DNA of 48,773 nt from Neobacillus vireti (GTDB lineage: Bacteria; Bacillota; Bacilli; Bacillales; Cytobacillaceae): assembly GCF_001026695.1 (NCBI RefSeq), contig NZ_LDNB01000023.1:38730-87502 (forward strand). Direction: 5' to 3'. A program made the position numbers and the translations under genes. This document shows, one piece after another, positions 1 through 8,083 of the stretch. Every line of letters starts with the position of its first letter. Position 1 is the first letter of the stretch. The notes under the pieces were generated by a model. The model saw only the letters and a list, made by a program, of their open reading frames with translations. It was not told where the DNA came from and ran no database searches.

Positions 1-160
1 TTAAAGCGCTTATAGGCGACTGAACTTGGACGACTATTAAATTTTCGGTAGCTTATAGCTCTTATAAACTACCGAGCTTGGCTATCTTTCACAAATTCGG
101 TAGCTTATCTCCCAAATAAGTGACCGAATCCGGACGAACTTCACATTTTTGGTCGCCAAC
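1..160. repeat. 52-bp period hairpin repeat array A
   Basis: About three degenerate units in tandem, cut by the left window edge. The landmark CTTGG/CCGG recurs with its last GG at 28-29, 80-81 and 132-133, and the landmark CGGT/TGGT recurs with its GG at 47-48, 99-100 and 151-152, giving an exact 52-bp period. Units fold as hairpins: TCGGTAGCTTATA (45-57) pairs with 63-75, and TTCGGTAGCTTAT (96-108) pairs with the ATAAG/ACCGAA arm ending near 128. The array lies beyond the 3' end of rocR. Arrays with the same period but other sequences follow ileS and metG. Confidence 0.7.
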
Positions 161-227
161 TGCCATGATTAGCTACACTGATTTAACTTTTGCTGAGATA
201 GCATGTGGGAAAAGTAATTGGGATGGT

Positions 228-246
228 GGGACAGGCTCCCCGTCCC
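228..246 (-). terminator. GGGAC..GTCCC hairpin at the 3' end of rocR
   Basis: GGGACAGG (228-235) pairs with CCCGTCCC (239-246), with one G-T pair. It begins four bases past the rocR stop codon. No clear U-run follows on the minus strand, so it may be a 3' stabilising or weak termination hairpin. Similar GGGAC/GTCCC hairpins occur at 3150 and 13483. Confidence 0.5.
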
Positions 247-250
247 TGCC

Positions 251-1660
251 TCATTTTGTCTCTATAGTTAGTTTCTTCATCCGGTACTGCAGGCTTTGGC
301 GGCTTAATCCGAGTGATTTAGCTGCTCTTGAAATATTGAAATCGTGTTTCGATAAAACGTGTTCGATATAGGTTTTTTCAAATAACTCCATTTGGTCCTT
401 TAGTGGCACCGTATTCTCTGAATTGCCTTTCAAGAAGGTTTCAACCGTGGAAAGAGGCATCATTCTCTCCTTCAATTGCATTTTGTTCCGATATTGATAG
501 GGTAAGTGCGAGTACGTAATGTACTCCTCATCCATCATGATGTTCATCGCTGCTTCAATAATATGCTCAAGTTCACGGACATTTCCATGCCAATCATACT
601 CCAGAAAAGACGATTTGACCTCTTCTGACAACCCTTTTACATTCATTTGAAAACGCTCATTGTATTTTTCAATAAAATTCTCAACCAATAATGGAATATC
701 TTCTTTGCGGTCCTTAAGCGGCGGAACAAAAATCGTTACCACTCCAAGCCGATAATATAAATCTTTTCGCAGCCGCTGATGGGCAATGGCATCGATAGGA
801 TCCTCATTCATATTGGCAATGACCCTTACATCAACTGGCGTATCTTTCGTATCACCTATGCGCCTAATTGTTTTTTCTTGAAGGACGCGGAGCAATTTTG
901 CCTGAAGATTCAGAGTCAATGAGTTAATTTCATCAAGCAGCAAGGTGCCGCCGTTTGCCTGTTCAAATAATCCTGGGGTATCAACGGCGCCCGTAAAGGC
1001 ACCACGCTTCGTGCCAAATAGAAGACTCTCGATTAAATTATCAGGTAAAGCCGCGCAATTTTGCGAAATAAATGGACCAGATAATCGCGCGCTCCCGTTG
1101 TGGATGCTTTGGGAAAAAAGCTCTTTCCCGGTCCCTGTATCACCTACGATCAACACATAGGAAGAGGTTCGTGTTGCTCGTTTAGCCGCTTCAATCACTT
1201 CCTTAATAGCAGGGCTCTTCCCAATTATTTTATCAAAGGTATATTTCGTGGATCCCTTGTTCATATTGCCTTTTATGAGCCGTTCAAGTTTTGTAACATC
1301 ATTGGCAATTTCAACAGCACCCTCGAGTTTTTCAGCTGTATATATAGGGATGGTATTGTTGATTGTTGTAATTTCATGCCCCTTATTATTAAAATAGGTT
1401 TGCTTTACGTTCCTCGTTATTTTCCCTTCATGCAATGCTTTTACAAGGGTGCTAGATTGGTCGTCTTTAAACATAAACACGTCTAGAAGATTTTTATCAA
1501 TAACATCATGGAGATCCATCGATTCCATTTGCATCATTTTTTTATTATAAATAATCGTTTTTCCCGTTTCGTCCACCGCGTGGATTCCAACGTCCACTTC
1601 GTCCAAAATCCGTTCATACATCCGTGTTAAATAATACAAATCATTTTGTGATTTCATCAT
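251..1660 (-). CDS. rocR: Sigma-54-dependent activator RocR
   Basis: Cytoplasmic enhancer-binding protein that activates arginine and ornithine catabolic genes with sigma-54 (SigL). The 469 residues are close to B. subtilis RocR. A PAS-like sensor domain (about 15-125) precedes an AAA+ domain with Walker A GDTGTGKE (173-180) and the sigma-54 contact loop GAFTGA (220-225). A Fis-type helix-turn-helix ends the protein (about 430-465, ISRAAKSLGLSRQSLQYRM). It is divergent from rocD, whose promoter is of the -24/-12 type, which fits direct control of that target. Two adjacent ATG codons (1660, 1657) could start it. The family assignment is firm; arginine/ornithine as the signal is inferred from the neighbour. 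Confidence 0.9.
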   Translation of the reverse strand: MMKSQNDLYYLTRMYERILDEVDVGIHAVDETGKTIIYNKKMMQMESMDLHDVIDKNLLDVFMFKDDQSSTLVKALHEGKITRNVKQTYFNNKGHEITTINNTIPIYTAEKLEGAVEIANDVTKLERLIKGNMNKGSTKYTFDKIIGKSPAIKEVIEAAKRATRTSSYVLIVGDTGTGKELFSQSIHNGSARLSGPFISQNCAALPDNLIESLLFGTKRGAFTGAVDTPGLFEQANGGTLLLDEINSLTLNLQAKLLRVLQEKTIRRIGDTKDTPVDVRVIANMNEDPIDAIAHQRLRKDLYYRLGVVTIFVPPLKDRKEDIPLLVENFIEKYNERFQMNVKGLSEEVKSSFLEYDWHGNVRELEHIIEAAMNIMMDEEYITYSHLPYQYRNKMQLKERMMPLSTVETFLKGNSENTVPLKDQMELFEKTYIEHVLSKHDFNISRAAKSLGLSRQSLQYRMKKLTIETK

Positions 1661-1720
1661 AACGGTTCATTCCCTTTGTTTTTCCCTTATGCACTTATTT
1701 AATCAAAAAAAGCGTAATAA

Positions 1721-1779
1721 TGCAAAAAAATTTGGCACTATTCGTTGGGAATAGGATTTTTCCGCAAAATTTCGTGGCG
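1721..1779 (+). promoter_or_regulatory. Candidate RocR upstream activating sites
   Basis: Two related imperfect inverted repeats lie in the rocR-rocD gap: TGCAAAAAAATTTGGCA (1721-1737) and a CGCAAAATTTCGTGGCG-like copy (1763-1779). They sit about 85 and 45 bp upstream of the rocD sigma-54 promoter. From memory they resemble the TGCAAAAnnnTTTTGCA-type RocR sites of B. subtilis. The assignment is inference. Confidence 0.45.
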
Positions 1780-1820
1780 CTAAATTTCGGGAAATCCTAG
1801 TAAAACCACAAAAAAATTAT

Positions 1821-1836
1821 TGGCATGAAACTTGCA
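1821..1836 (+). promoter_or_regulatory. Sigma-54 (-24/-12) promoter of rocD
   Basis: TGGCATGAAACTTGCA matches the -24/-12 consensus TGGCAC-N5-TTGC in sequence and in GG-to-GC spacing. It lies 81 bp upstream of the rocD start, with the activator gene divergent next to it. Confidence 0.85.
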
Positions 1837-1916
1837 ATATATAATTGTATTCCTGCTATCGAATAAAATGAAGGTGGGCAATGGGATGCTCCATAAAAAT
1901 AAAGGAGGAATTTTTC

Positions 1917-3122
1917 ATGACTGAAGTAACCACGAAAACAACAAAAATCATTGAACAAACAACTAAATTTGGTGCCAATAACTATCATCCGCTGCCAATC
2001 GTGATCGCCAAAGCGGAAGGTGTATGGGTGGAAAGTCCAGAAGGAGATCGGTACATGGATATGCTAAGTGCTTATTCGGCTGTGAACCAAGGGCACCGTC
2101 ATCCAAAAATCATTCAAGCATTAAAGGACCAAGCAGACAAAGTAACCTTAACTTCACGGGCATTTCATAATGATCAGCTCGGTCCTTGGTACGAAAAGAT
2201 CTGTCGGGTAACAAATAAAAATATGGCTCTGCCGATGAACACTGGTGCTGAAGCAGTGGAAACCGCTCTAAAAGCTGCCCGCCGCTGGGGTTACGATGTC
2301 AAAGGAATTGCTGAAGATCAAGCAGAAATCATTGCCTGTACAGGAAACTTCCATGGACGGACAATGGGAGCAGTATCGTTATCCTCTGATCCGGAATACA
2401 AACGCGGTTTTGGTCCGATGCTGCCTGGTATTAAGTTAATCCCTTATGGAGATTTGGAAGCATTAAAGGCAGCAATCACACCTAATACGGCAGCATTCTT
2501 AATAGAACCAATTCAGGGTGAAGCGGGGATTATTTTACCTCCTGAAGGATTCTTAAAGAAAGCGTCTGAGCTTTGTAAGGAACAAAATGTCTTATTTATT
2601 GCAGATGAAATTCAAGTCGGTCTGGCGCGGACTGGAAAAATGTTTGCCTGTGATTGGGAAGAAGTAGAACCTGATATGTTAATTTTAGGTAAAGCTCTTG
2701 GCGGCGGAGTATTCCCAATCTCCTGTGTTGTCGCTAATTCTGATGTCCTTGGCGTCTTTAATCCAGGTTCACATGGTTCCACGTTTGGAGGAAATCCGCT
2801 AGCATGTGCAGTTTCTCTTGCTGCTTTAGATGTGATCGAGGAAGAAAAGTTAGCGGAACGGTCCCTTGAATTAGGAAAGTATTTCCTTGAACAGTTAAAA
2901 ACTATTAATAACCCAATCATTAAAGAAATCCGGGGCAGGGGCTTGTTTATCGGGGTTGAATTAACCGAAGCCGCAAGACCTTTTTGTGAACAATTAAAAG
3001 AAACAGGCTTATTATGCAAAGAAACACATGATACGGTCATTCGCTTTGCACCGCCGCTAATTATTACAAAAGAAGAAATCGATTGGGCGATTGAGAAAAT
3101 CCAAAACGTCTTATCAAAATAG
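1917..3122 (+). CDS. rocD: Ornithine aminotransferase RocD
   Basis: PLP-dependent transfer of the delta-amino group of ornithine to 2-oxoglutarate, giving glutamate semialdehyde/P5C in arginine catabolism; cytoplasmic. The 401 residues equal the usual Bacillus length. Class III aminotransferase signatures are visible: the MNTGAEAVETALKAAR cofactor loop, NFHGRT, the LFIADEIQVGLARTG segment, and the PLP lysine in LGKALGGG at residue 259. The start at 1917 is chosen over an upstream in-frame ATG (1881) because AAAGGAGG lies at 1901-1908 and the 401-residue product matches the family. It is read as a single gene from the sigma-54 promoter and ends at a strong hairpin. Confidence 0.93.
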   Translation: MTEVTTKTTKIIEQTTKFGANNYHPLPIVIAKAEGVWVESPEGDRYMDMLSAYSAVNQGHRHPKIIQALKDQADKVTLTSRAFHNDQLGPWYEKICRVTNKNMALPMNTGAEAVETALKAARRWGYDVKGIAEDQAEIIACTGNFHGRTMGAVSLSSDPEYKRGFGPMLPGIKLIPYGDLEALKAAITPNTAAFLIEPIQGEAGIILPPEGFLKKASELCKEQNVLFIADEIQVGLARTGKMFACDWEEVEPDMLILGKALGGGVFPISCVVANSDVLGVFNPGSHGSTFGGNPLACAVSLAALDVIEEEKLAERSLELGKYFLEQLKTINNPIIKEIRGRGLFIGVELTEAARPFCEQLKETGLLCKETHDTVIRFAPPLIITKEEIDWAIEKIQNVLSK

Positions 3123-3145
3123 TCGAACCAGTTTGAAGCTAAGCG

Positions 3146-3200
3146 AAAGGACGGTTCTTATGCTTCCAAAATGGAAGCATAAGAGCCGTCCCTTTGTTTT
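3146..3200 (+). terminator. Terminator of rocD, GGTTCTTATGCTTC family
   Basis: A long hairpin: ATGCTTCCA (3160-3168), a 3-nt loop and TGGAAGCAT (3172-3180), extended by AAAGG-ACGGTTCTT against AAGAGCCGTCCCTTT, then TTTGTTTT. The same GGTTCTTATGCTTC arm forms the hairpin at 33520-33559. Confidence 0.85.
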
Positions 3201-3266
3201 ATTATTGAGAATTTAATTCCAAACTAGTAGGATGTTGGTATATAAAATATCGAGAGGAAGGAAATC

Positions 3267-3746
3267 ATGATAGCAAAAATTGAAAAAAAGGAGATCGGTT
3301 GCATTGCTCGTTTCGAACGCCACTTAGAGCATTCCGTGGAAGAGGTTTGGTCATGGTTGACTGAAAACGAAAAACTAGCCCAATGGTTTAACGAACTTCA
3401 AGTCGGAGAGCTTCGTGAAGGCGGGTTCATGAGGTTTGATATGCCGGATGGCACAGTTGAAGAATTAGAAATAACGGAATTAAAAAAGCATGCAGTATTT
3501 GAATTCTCTTGGTGGGTAGACAGTGTCCGTTTTGAGTTGGCCATAGAATCAAACGGCTGCAAATTAGTCCTAATTGAACGGATCGAGAAAATTACAGATC
3601 ATACGCCAAAGGACCTTGCAGGCTGGCATGTATGTCTCGATGTGATTGTGGCCCTGATGGACGGCAGAACCATCGCCAGGATGGAAGAATGGAAAAAATG
3701 GTTTGAAGAATATAAACAAGTTATTGGAGAAGTAACTCAAAGTTAA
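3267..3746 (+). CDS. SRPBCC (AHSA1-like) family protein
   Basis: A 159-residue single-domain protein of the START/SRPBCC fold, usually a small-molecule-binding or stress-related cytoplasmic protein; the ligand is unknown. The N-terminal strand (about 12-25), the VEEVWSWLTE helix, LAQWF and the GGFMRFDMPDG turn are typical of AHSA1-like members, as is the C-terminal helix GWHVCLDVIVALMDG. The start has AGGAAGG nearby. It appears monocistronic between the rocD terminator and a repeat array. Its TAA stop (3744-3746) lies inside the first palindrome of that array. The fold is well supported; no pathway can be named. Confidence 0.8.
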   Translation: MIAKIEKKEIGCIARFERHLEHSVEEVWSWLTENEKLAQWFNELQVGELREGGFMRFDMPDGTVEELEITELKKHAVFEFSWWVDSVRFELAIESNGCKLVLIERIEKITDHTPKDLAGWHVCLDVIVALMDGRTIARMEEWKKWFEEYKQVIGEVTQS

Positions 3747-3945
3747 TCAAACGATTGATTGAAAAGCTAGAAGCGTTGGTATGTCTGGTGTTTCAGAGTT
3801 AATCAAACGATTGTTTAACTTCTAGAGCCAATGTAGCATTGATTTAAAAAACTAATCAAACGATTGATTGAAAAGCTAGAAGCGTTGGTGTATCTGGCGT
3901 GCTAGAGTTAATCAAATGATTGATTAACTTTCTAGTGCCAAGGAA
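3741..3945. repeat. 56-bp palindromic repeat array (locus 1)
   Basis: Four copies of the palindrome AATCAAACGATTGATT or close variants, with the CAAAC/CAAAT core starting at 3748, 3804, 3857 and 3913 (intervals 56, 53, 56). Linkers conserve GCTAGAAGCGTTGGT. Copies 1-2 and 3-4 form two direct repeats of about 109 bp. The first palindrome overlaps the stop codon of the upstream gene. The same family occurs at 18005-18095 and 42845-43030. Confidence 0.85.
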
Positions 3946-4071
3946 GATGTACCTAATCATGTACTCAGTTTTACCCGATTTGATTAAAAAAACAGAATGT
4001 ATAAAATTTGGACTTTGCGAATTGTCATCTCTAGCCCCTTGTATTTCCCAATGATCTTCTATTTCAAAAAA

Positions 4072-4375
4072 AATTAATCGTGCCCGTGATAGCGAAAAAA
4101 GAGTCCCCACGGTCACAAAAAAAATTAATTATGCCCGTGTAATCGAAAAAAGGATCCCCGTCAATGCGCACGAAAGACAAAAAACCGAATAAGGGCACTC
4201 TAAGAGGTCCACGGTGCCCGTGAACATTGTAAAAAGTCAAGAATGGGCACTCTGAGAGGTCCACAGTGCCCGTGACCATGGGAAAAAGCCAAGAATGGGC
4301 ACTATAAGAGGTCCACAGTGCCCATGGATATGGGAAAAAGCCAAGAACGGGCACTCTGAGACTTCCACTATGCCG
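4072..4375. repeat. 52-bp period hairpin repeat array B
   Basis: Tandem units marked by TGCCC at 4081, 4132, 4215, 4267 and 4319 (intervals 51, 83, 52, 52). The three best units carry GGGCACT paired with AGTGCCC across about 14 nt; in one unit the stem grows to ATGGGCACT/AGTGCCCAT. The degenerate first unit pairs GTGCCCGTG with CACGGTCAC. The array lies downstream of the ileS 3' end. A weak open frame across it (minus strand 4064-4354) is a by-product of the repeats. Confidence 0.85.
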
Positions 4376-4386
4376 TTTAACAAAGA

Positions 4387-4412
4387 AAAGACGGCAAACA
4401 CGCCGTCTTTCT
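4387..4412 (-). terminator. Terminator of ileS
   Basis: AAAGACGGC (4387-4395) and GCCGTCTTT (4402-4410) pair around a 6-nt loop. On the minus strand it is followed by a TTCTTTG run. It starts 14 bases beyond the ileS stop codon. Confidence 0.85.
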
Positions 4413-4423
4413 TATACGATAAT

Positions 4424-7400
4424 CTAATACCTCAATGAGACCTTTACTAACTCATCGCCAAATTTCACTTCAATAGCCTGTTTGCATTCATTTACCATAT
4501 CAAAGCTAATCTGGTGGACAAGTACATTCTCCTTTATCAGCCCCTCAAAGCCTTGAATGGTTTTTTTACCATTCTCCGTTGCTGAAATATCGAGCGATAT
4601 ATACTTCTCAACAGGTAGATCTAATTTTTTTCGTTTATCTTGAATGGCTCTGATTAGTTCTCTCACTTGGCCTTCGTCCACTAATTGAGGTGTGAGTTTT
4701 ACATTTAACAATACCTTTAACTGCTGATCGCCTGCCATCTCAAATCCAGATGAAACCATATATTCGACAGTAATATGTTCAGTCAGTAATGTTACCGTTT
4801 GTTCGTTAACATCAATTTCAAGTTGGCCATTGTCTAATAATGATTGTTTCTCACAATCTGGCATTTGTTCGACGTAACCCTTGACCGAGTTTACCAGCTT
4901 ACCGAATGCCGCACCTGCTGTTTTAAAATTTAATTTAAAAACAAGCGATTCATATTGAGATAAATCTTCTGTAAAAACAGCCTCTTTAACATTCAACTCA
5001 TCTTTAATGACATTTTCGTAAGTATGAAAATTACGGCTGCCTTCTTGCTGCCAAACAATCATTTGCTGTAAAGGCTGCTTCACCTTCATGTTTGTCGCAT
5101 TGCGAATACTGCGGCCAAGCTCCACGATTTTCAGGATTGTTTGCATGTCTTCCTCTAAATCAGGATGAATCATGGAATCATTAGCTTTCGGATAGTCTTG
5201 TAAATGAACACTATCTTGATGCAGCTTTAAATGGATATCTTCTGCCACATATGGTACAAATGGAGCCAATAAACGACTGATTGTCGTGAGTGTTTCAAAT
5301 AGTGTTGAATATGCAGCTCGTTTATCTTCTGAAAGTCCGGAAGCCCAAAAGCGGTTTCTGGATCGCCGAACATACCAATTGCTTAATTCTTCAACTAATG
5401 CTGCAATCTCACGTGTTGCTTGCGTAAATTGATAACGATCCATCTGGCTCACAACCAGCTTAACTGTACTATGAAGGCGTGAAAGGATCCATTCATCCAG
5501 GATAGTTTTCGTGCCTGTCTGTTTGGGATCGTAGAGAAAACCATCTATTTTTGCGTACATCGCATAAAACTTAAACGTATTATCCAGTGTATCAACCAAT
5601 TTTGATTTTGCGTCTTGGACAGTCTTTTTCGAAAAACGTTTCGGATTCCATGGCGAGCTATCGACTAAGAAGGCCCAGCGCAATGCATCCGCACCGTATT
5701 CCCTGATGAGCTCAACGGGGTCTAAGGCATTACCTTTGCTTTTAGACATTTTCTGGCCATGCTCATCAAGCACGTGACCAAGTGACAGAACGTTTTTATA
5801 CGGCGCTTTTCCCGTGAATAGGGTGGAAACAGCGAGCAGACTGTAGAAAAATCCTCTCGTCTGGTCAATTCCTTCGATAACGACATCGGCCGGGAATTGT
5901 GATGCGAATAATTCTTTATCACCAAATGGATAGTGGTGTTGTGCAAATGGCATTGAGCCACTATCAAACCACACATCAATGACTTCAGATGTTCGTTGCA
6001 TGGTGCCTTTACATTTCGGACAGGTACACTTTACATCATCAATATAAGGTTTATGCAGTTCGATATCATTTGGTACTGGAGTGGTAGCTAGTTTTTGAAG
6101 TTCCTCGATACTGCCAGGTGACACTTCATGCTGACAATCAGAACATACCCAGACATTTAAAGGTGTACCCCAGTATCGATTTCTGCTTATATTCCAATCA
6201 ACGAGATTTTCAAGGAAGTTCCCGAAGCGGCCATCTTTTATATGGTCCGGATACCAGGTTACTGTCGCATTGTTTGCAAGCATCTTCTCCTTTAAGGCCG
6301 ACATCCTGATAAACCAGCTATCTGTTGCGTAGTAAAGTAACGGCGAGTCACATCTCCAGCAATGAGGGTAGCTGTGCTCATATTTTTCTTTATGAAAGAG
6401 TGTGCCTTTTTCGGATAGCATTTTAATAATATCCACGTCACAGTCCTTGACAAATCTCCCGGCAAGTTCGGTCACATCGTCTGTGTAACGACCTTGGAGA
6501 TCGACAACATTGATAAATGATAAACCATTTTGTTGAACGGTTTTATAATCATCTTCTCCGTAAGCGGGAGCAATGTGGACAATCCCTGTTCCACTCGCTT
6601 CCGTGACGTAATCAGCTAAAACAACATGATGTCCTTTCTCGACAGCCACGTAATTGAATGGTGCTACATACTGTACGCCTGCAAATTCCCTGCCGCTATG
6701 TTCACTTAACACCGTGACTTGCTCCCCAAGGACTTTTTCTGCTAATGATTTAGCAACGATATAAACGACATTTCCTTTTAAGGCACGAACATAGGTTAAG
6801 GTTGGATTCATGGCGAGGGCAACGTTTGCCGGCAATGTCCAAGGTGTTGTTGTCCAACCTAAGAAATATTCATCTTCCGCATCAAGCCGTTTAAATTTAA
6901 CAGTAGCCGATAAATCCTTTACATCTTTATAGCCTTGTGCTACCTCGTGCGAACTTAAAGAAGTTTGGCAGCTCGGACAGTATGGTGATACACGATGGCC
7001 CTTATATAACAAACCATCTTGATGAACTTTGCTTAATATGTTCCATACGCTTTCGATATAATCATTGCTTAATGTCATATAAGGACTGTCCATATCTACC
7101 CAATAACCTAACTCTTCTGTAAAGGAGCGCCATTTCTTCTCATAGGTGAATACACTTTCCTTGCATTTATTGATAAAAGGCTCAATACCATAGCGTTCAA
7201 TTTCTTGTTTCCCTGAGATCCCTAGCTGTTTTTCTACACCTAATTCAACCGGAAGGCCATGTGTATCCCAGCCGGCCTTTCGTTCCACTTGAAAACCTTG
7301 CATCGTTTTGTACCGTGCGACCACATCTTTAATCGTTCGCCCAAATGCATGACCTACATGGGGCAGACCATTTGCCGTTGGCGGCCCTTCGTAAAAAACA

Positions 7401-7519
7401 AAAGGTGTTTTACCTTCTCTTAATTGAACAGATTGTTTAAATGTATTTTCTCCTGTCCAATAATGACGGATATTCTCCTCACGCTGGACAACAGATTCCT
7501 TCCTTTCATTTGCATTCAT
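4424..7519 (-). CDS. ileS: Isoleucyl-tRNA synthetase, eukaryote-like type (IleRS2)
   Basis: Charges tRNA-Ile in the cytoplasm. At 1031 residues it is about 110 longer than the common bacterial IleRS1. Class I motifs are HVGH (54-57) and KMSKS (590-594). The CP1 editing domain shows WTTTPWTLPAN (about 222-232) and GTGIVHIAPAYGEDD. Several CxxC pairs (CPSC, CWRC, CSDC, CPKC) suggest bound zinc. Length and motif context (PHVGHAFGRTIKD) place it with the IleRS2 class, whose members resist mupirocin. It is transcribed alone from a sigma-A promoter through a T-box leader. Start ATG 7519 is preceded by GGAGCG. A second, housekeeping IleRS may exist outside the window; this is inference. Confidence 0.93.
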   Translation of the reverse strand: MNANERKESVVQREENIRHYWTGENTFKQSVQLREGKTPFVFYEGPPTANGLPHVGHAFGRTIKDVVARYKTMQGFQVERKAGWDTHGLPVELGVEKQLGISGKQEIERYGIEPFINKCKESVFTYEKKWRSFTEELGYWVDMDSPYMTLSNDYIESVWNILSKVHQDGLLYKGHRVSPYCPSCQTSLSSHEVAQGYKDVKDLSATVKFKRLDAEDEYFLGWTTTPWTLPANVALAMNPTLTYVRALKGNVVYIVAKSLAEKVLGEQVTVLSEHSGREFAGVQYVAPFNYVAVEKGHHVVLADYVTEASGTGIVHIAPAYGEDDYKTVQQNGLSFINVVDLQGRYTDDVTELAGRFVKDCDVDIIKMLSEKGTLFHKEKYEHSYPHCWRCDSPLLYYATDSWFIRMSALKEKMLANNATVTWYPDHIKDGRFGNFLENLVDWNISRNRYWGTPLNVWVCSDCQHEVSPGSIEELQKLATTPVPNDIELHKPYIDDVKCTCPKCKGTMQRTSEVIDVWFDSGSMPFAQHHYPFGDKELFASQFPADVVIEGIDQTRGFFYSLLAVSTLFTGKAPYKNVLSLGHVLDEHGQKMSKSKGNALDPVELIREYGADALRWAFLVDSSPWNPKRFSKKTVQDAKSKLVDTLDNTFKFYAMYAKIDGFLYDPKQTGTKTILDEWILSRLHSTVKLVVSQMDRYQFTQATREIAALVEELSNWYVRRSRNRFWASGLSEDKRAAYSTLFETLTTISRLLAPFVPYVAEDIHLKLHQDSVHLQDYPKANDSMIHPDLEEDMQTILKIVELGRSIRNATNMKVKQPLQQMIVWQQEGSRNFHTYENVIKDELNVKEAVFTEDLSQYESLVFKLNFKTAGAAFGKLVNSVKGYVEQMPDCEKQSLLDNGQLEIDVNEQTVTLLTEHITVEYMVSSGFEMAGDQQLKVLLNVKLTPQLVDEGQVRELIRAIQDKRKKLDLPVEKYISLDISATENGKKTIQGFEGLIKENVLVHQISFDMVNECKQAIEVKFGDELVKVSLRY

Positions 7520-7561
7520 TGATATCGCTCCTTTTCAAAAATGTTTAAAAAACATACAAAA

Positions 7562-7830
7562 AACCCCGTCCCATGTAAAGGGACGGGGTTAACCGCGATA
7601 CCACCCTAATTCTATTGAACCGATCCAATAGCACTTAGCAACGTACAATCATACGTGTTCCTTGTAACGGTAGACACCCGGTTAGACTTACTTTAAGATT
7701 CAGCCTAACTTCTCAGAGAGGATTTTCACGAAACACTCGAACACCGACTTGCACCAATATGTCGGCTCTCTGTGGATCAAGACGAAACGCTACTTTTTCT
7801 CATCAACGAATTTGTATGCTTTTATTGGGA
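7562..7830 (-). promoter_or_regulatory. T-box leader of ileS, Ile specifier AUC
   Basis: Read on the minus strand: Stem I with the AGAGAG turn and apical loop elements, the specifier ATC (7723-7721) in GTGAAAATCCTCTC, and the T-box AGGGTGGTATCGCGGTT (7607-7591). A terminator follows in which AACCCCGTCCC pairs with GGGACGGGGTT before a T-run (7590-7559). The AUC codon fits the downstream enzyme. Uncharged tRNA-Ile should favour the antiterminator. Confidence 0.93.
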
Positions 7831-7833
7831 TTT

Positions 7834-7862
7834 ATTGTAACAAACATATAAATAATTGTCAA
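7834..7862 (-). promoter_or_regulatory. Sigma-A promoter of ileS
   Basis: On the minus strand, TTGACA (7862-7857), a 17-bp spacer and TACAAT (7839-7834). It lies directly upstream of the T-box Stem I. Confidence 0.85.
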
Positions 7863-8083
7863 AGTATTATTAAAGGGTGAGTGCCATTGGTCCCGGTTGC
7901 ATAAAAATAAAATAAGACCACTACTTCTTTACCATTCCATCAAAAATAATATTTTGTTTTTTCATTATCCAAAGAATATCATTGTTTACAGCACCATACC
8001 ACGAGACCTTAAAATTACATATAGAGTGGACCTTTTGGAATCATTCCAAACGTGTAAAAATGTTGGAAAGGGGATTAAAAGTA

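Noticed and set aside
2612..3040. Long open frame antisense to rocD
   Set aside because: Shadow of a well-supported gene, without ribosome site or recognisable domain. The same holds for 1100-1486 and 27493-28047.
4064..4354. Minus-strand protein with repeated residues
   Set aside because: The frame is made by the 52-bp repeats; it has no ribosome site or family.
3741..4375. CRISPR array
   Set aside because: Units vary throughout, there are no unique spacers between identical repeats, and no cas genes are present.
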